From Paenibacillus radicis (ex Xue et al. 2023) (GTDB lineage Bacteria > Bacillota > Bacilli > Paenibacillales > NBRC-103111): a stretch of DNA of 64,000 bases. Both the position numbers and the translations under genes were made by a program. The notes beneath the pieces were generated by a model, which ran no database searches, was not told the origin of the DNA, and saw only the letters and a program-made list of their open reading frames with translations. The number at the start of each line of letters is the position of its first letter. Position 1 is the first letter of the stretch. The stretch covers positions 496,001 to 560,000 of the forward strand of contig NZ_JANQBD010000001.1 in assembly GCF_024722015.1 (NCBI RefSeq), read 5' to 3'. Shown one piece after another: positions 61,473 to 64,000 of this stretch.

Positions 61473-62849
61473 TCATTTTTTTGACTGCTTGTTTCCTTCG
61501 TCCAACAACTTCTGTGCTTCCTTCTCATATGCGGCCAATGCATCTTTCGCTGTCACTTTGCCGTCATTCAGCATGACAGGTTGATAGTAGTTAAACCAAA
61601 CCTTCCGTATTTGTTGATAATTCGGTATTATTACAGGATTATTAATACCTTTACCTTGTTCCAGCATAGCCAACAATTCCTTGCCGTGTTCGTCTACTAT
61701 AAACGATTGTAAAGATTTTCTTGTCGGTAATTTGGAGGCCTTCTGATATACCACTTTGTTCACGATATCGATCTTGCCATTCGAAAACCAAAGTGCAAAA
61801 TTAGCCGCTTCCTTTTCCTTTACTTTGTTCTCCTGCTTTTTCACTGCAATCCCTGACCCATTGATAAGTAGTTTTCCCGCTGATCCATCATCAGTTGGAT
61901 AAAATGCATTCATATACTCGAATGTCTTCGGAACGATGCCCGCTTCAGTATGGCTGCGATATTGCCCTGCATCGTTCGTCATAATACCGATTTTCCCTTG
62001 CTTGAACAACTCATAGAGGTCAGGTACCTTATTGCCCGCAGTGCCGGGAACGGTATAAGGCGCTTTAGCTTGCTGAGTCACCCATTCCAGTTTTTTCACA
62101 TTGCCTGGTGTGTTAAAAGTAACTTTATTGCGTTCCTTATTGGTATACTCATCTCCGTCCGCATAAATAAAACCGTCTATCATTTTGTCGTTGGTTATTT
62201 CGCTTGCCGCAAGACCAAAGCCGTATACGCCGTTTCCAAGCTTGCCGATGGCTTCTGCTGCTTTTGCAAACGAATCTTTTGACCATGCTTTTGTTTTCGC
62301 ATCGGGAAGAAGGTTCTGTACGCCTGCCTTGACGAATAAATCCTTATTAAGCATAATCACTTCGCTGCGAATTTCCATTAAGATGAGGCCTATTTTTCCA
62401 TCTATGTTCATCAAAGCCTTGGCACTATCCAGATATTCCTTATAATTATAGTCATCCGTCATATATGAATCGAGTTCGGCCGTTATGCCTCGAACATACA
62501 GAGGACCGAGTCGATTAATAGCGTCAACATACACGTCCGGAAACGAATCTGAAGCAATGGCCACGTTTATCTTTTCATCCACCGAGGTAGCCGGAACGAT
62601 CCCATAATTAATCGTTACGTGAGGGGCGACCTTCTTATATTCAGTTATGACCTGCTTAATATCATTTTCTTCCACGAAGCCGAGCGAAGGATTAACCCAC
62701 CATTCGAGCGTCACGGGATTGGGGCTGCCCTTCTCCCCCGATTTCGAACTCTCCGAGGGCGTACTGCCCGGGGTACAACCGCTTAACATAAGAATTATTA
62801 TGACGCTAAGCAAGTAGATACTTTTTCCTTTTTTCCTCATTCCGAACAC
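61473..62849 (-). CDS. Lipoprotein sugar-type solute-binding protein 3
   Basis: This 458-residue lipoprotein has lipobox LMLSGC. Its fold and C-terminus (KVTAKDALAAYEKEAQKLLDEGNK) match binding proteins 1 and 2, but it is the most divergent of the three (VTLEWWVNPSLGFVEENDI). The start is GTG ending at 62849, seven bases after AAAGGAGGT; the frame extends upstream without another binding site. It is the first gene of operon 2, downstream of the partial AraC regulator. Confidence 0.92.
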   Translation of the reverse strand: MFGMRKKGKSIYLLSVIIILMLSGCTPGSTPSESSKSGEKGSPNPVTLEWWVNPSLGFVEENDIKQVITEYKKVAPHVTINYGIVPATSVDEKINVAIASDSFPDVYVDAINRLGPLYVRGITAELDSYMTDDYNYKEYLDSAKALMNIDGKIGLILMEIRSEVIMLNKDLFVKAGVQNLLPDAKTKAWSKDSFAKAAEAIGKLGNGVYGFGLAASEITNDKMIDGFIYADGDEYTNKERNKVTFNTPGNVKKLEWVTQQAKAPYTVPGTAGNKVPDLYELFKQGKIGIMTNDAGQYRSHTEAGIVPKTFEYMNAFYPTDDGSAGKLLINGSGIAVKKQENKVKEKEAANFALWFSNGKIDIVNKVVYQKASKLPTRKSLQSFIVDEHGKELLAMLEQGKGINNPVIIPNYQQIRKVWFNYYQPVMLNDGKVTAKDALAAYEKEAQKLLDEGNKQSKK

Positions 62850-63158
62850 AGATGAAACCTCCTTTAGTTTTACTAGTGTTTCTTGACCATCAGCCCAAGA
62901 ACGGACCAAGCTTAAAAAGCAACTTATAGCAATAAGAACGTGGCATACAAATACCGGTCCTTAATTGCTTTCATTGCTGAGCTGCTCCTCCTCCTTTACA
63001 TTTGAATGCCCTCATTGTAAGACAAGCGCAAACGTAAAGGATACAAGTAAAACGGACACTTTTGTTATACATTTCCCCTTTTTCTGGGATGTTTCATTTG
63101 TCTACATGTAACAAAAATCCACTGTAATACTGTTTATTGCTTATCAGAGCAAGCTGCA
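62850..63158. other. Intergenic region upstream of operon 2
   Basis: This should hold the promoter of operon 2 (reading left). A TACAAT-like -10 with no good -35 is seen on the minus strand, and AGTGTCC resembles only the first part of the AGTGTGCAAT element of promoters P1 and P2. It therefore appears to have diverged in regulation. No gene or terminator is evident. Confidence 0.4.
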
Positions 63159-64000
63159 TTACTCATCATTCTTCGGCTTAGCTATCGATTTGGCTTTTCT
63201 GTATTCAACCGGAGTAACGCCTTCATATTTTTTAAATAAGCGGATAAAGGTCGTCCGATTATAAATTCCGATTTCCGCGGCAATATCACTGACATTCGAA
63301 CGGGTGGTTTCGAGCAATTCCTTCGCTCTCGTTATGCGCAGCTGCTGGATATAATCCGTAATGTTAATTCCGGTTTTCTCTTTAAAGATACGGGATAAAT
63401 ATTTAGCGGATATCCCCATATCGCCCGCAATTTTTTCTAAATATAAATCATGCTGGTATCCGGCCCCGATATACTGCAATACCATAGTAATTAAATGTCC
63501 TGGGTTATTTTCGTTCCGTACAGCAGTGATTTCGACCAAGCGGGCCACAAACAGGAAGAGCAGCTCCTTCTTTTCCTGCAAGTCAATAGATGTATTTCTA
63601 CGGTGAATCAGCGACCCGTAATCTTCCTCCATCAAGCGGTCCATCTCTATGCCGGATTCAAACGCGAACCGCAAGCATGTATGGTAAATCTCCTCTAACA
63701 GCAATGCCAAGAAGGGATGCGAGATCCCTTTCTCTATATTGTTCTGAACGGTTTCCTCGATTAAGCGAACCGCTTGATCCAAATCCCTCAATTTCAGGAA
63801 ATTAATCAGCTTGTTCTCCTCGGAAGCAGGATAGAAATATTTGTGATGAATCTGTCTGCCGGTAATATCCAAAATACCGGTTTCTTCCGAATTTACGTCC
63901 TGGTCGAGCATTGTCATTGCTTCATAAAACGTCTTGTGCATAGCTTCCAACTGGTCATAACGTTTGCCAATCCCAATGCGTACACTGCAATAGCGGAAAT
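63159..64000 (-). CDS. AraC-family regulator, C-terminal part
   Basis: The minus-strand frame is open to the right edge of the window, and about 280 residues are visible. They begin with a CSVRIGIGKRYDQL segment typical of the cytosolic domain before the AraC module. The C-terminal DNA-binding domain follows (LYLEKIAGDMGISAKYLSRIFKEKTG, then IAAEIGIYNRTTFIRLFKKYEGVTPVEYRKA). The N-terminal part, whether receiver domain or membrane sensor, lies outside. It reads in the same direction as operon 2, 309 bases upstream, and probably regulates it. Confidence 0.88.
   Translation of the reverse strand, partial: FRYCSVRIGIGKRYDQLEAMHKTFYEAMTMLDQDVNSEETGILDITGRQIHHKYFYPASEENKLINFLKLRDLDQAVRLIEETVQNNIEKGISHPFLALLLEEIYHTCLRFAFESGIEMDRLMEEDYGSLIHRRNTSIDLQEKKELLFLFVARLVEITAVRNENNPGHLITMVLQYIGAGYQHDLYLEKIAGDMGISAKYLSRIFKEKTGINITDYIQQLRITRAKELLETTRSNVSDIAAEIGIYNRTTFIRLFKKYEGVTPVEYRKAKSIAKPKNDE

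Overview
The window looks like a chromosome segment of a spore-forming, moderate-GC Firmicute of the Paenibacillus type. The indicators are a tricistronic-type spore germination receptor operon, an S-layer homology (SLH) protein, a family 44 glycoside hydrolase, several ABC sugar importers encoded without their own ATPase, large membrane-anchored AraC-type regulators beside those importers, and strong AGGAGG-type ribosome binding sites. No rRNA, tRNA, CRISPR array, prophage or complete insertion sequence is visible. The assignment rests on gene content and style, not on a database match.

Layout. 0-1 kb: a partial acetyltransferase and a frameshifted IS91-type transposase relic. 1-6 kb: a flavin-based extracytosolic redox module (RnfD-like membrane protein, ApbE, exported FMN-binding protein) with its own OmpR-type two-component pair and a four-histidine membrane cytochrome-like protein. 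6-13.2 kb: AraC regulator, Lpl/Ytc-type importer and a CapA-like protein. 13.2-24 kb: TPR protein, an SRAP protein lacking most catalytic residues, a Tat-exported phosphoesterase, an SLH protein, a 1.1-kDa-residue-scale modular GH44 enzyme (about 1114 residues) and a large exported repeat protein. 24-27.6 kb: a decayed zone with a frameshifted SDR dehydrogenase opposite a LysR gene, a row of small hairpins, a broken response regulator with a tandem repeat, and an HPr-like protein. 27.9-36 kb: a soluble chemoreceptor fused to a substrate-binding domain, then gerA-gerB-gerC-gerB-gerC. 36-44 kb: a five-gene minus-strand operon, SWIM zinc finger, HEAT-like, MoxR ATPase, DUF5682-type, VWA. 44-47.5 kb: small genes, a Gfo/Idh/MocA oxidoreductase and a divergent DeoR/LacI hybrid regulator. 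47.5-64 kb: two related minus-strand import-and-cleavage operons, each with a binding protein, two permeases, an RraA-fold protein and a fumarylacetoacetate-hydrolase-fold protein, plus extra binding proteins and AraC-type regulators at both ends.

How the genes work together. ApbE probably flavinylates the exported FMN-binding protein, which would exchange electrons with the RnfD-like protein and perhaps with the cytochrome-like protein. The 47.5-63 kb block probably imports a sugar-derived compound and cleaves a keto-acid intermediate with RraA-fold and FAH-fold enzymes; two of its promoters share an identical layout, which implies common control. The best candidate for an incompletely described system is the SWIM/HEAT/MoxR/DUF5682/VWA operon at 36.1-44.0 kb. 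Second is the duplicated RraA/FAH uptake locus. The chemoreceptor-binding protein fusion and the degenerate SRAP protein are the most unusual single genes.

Start codons were moved from the longest frame wherever a ribosome binding site clearly marked an internal start; each such case is noted.
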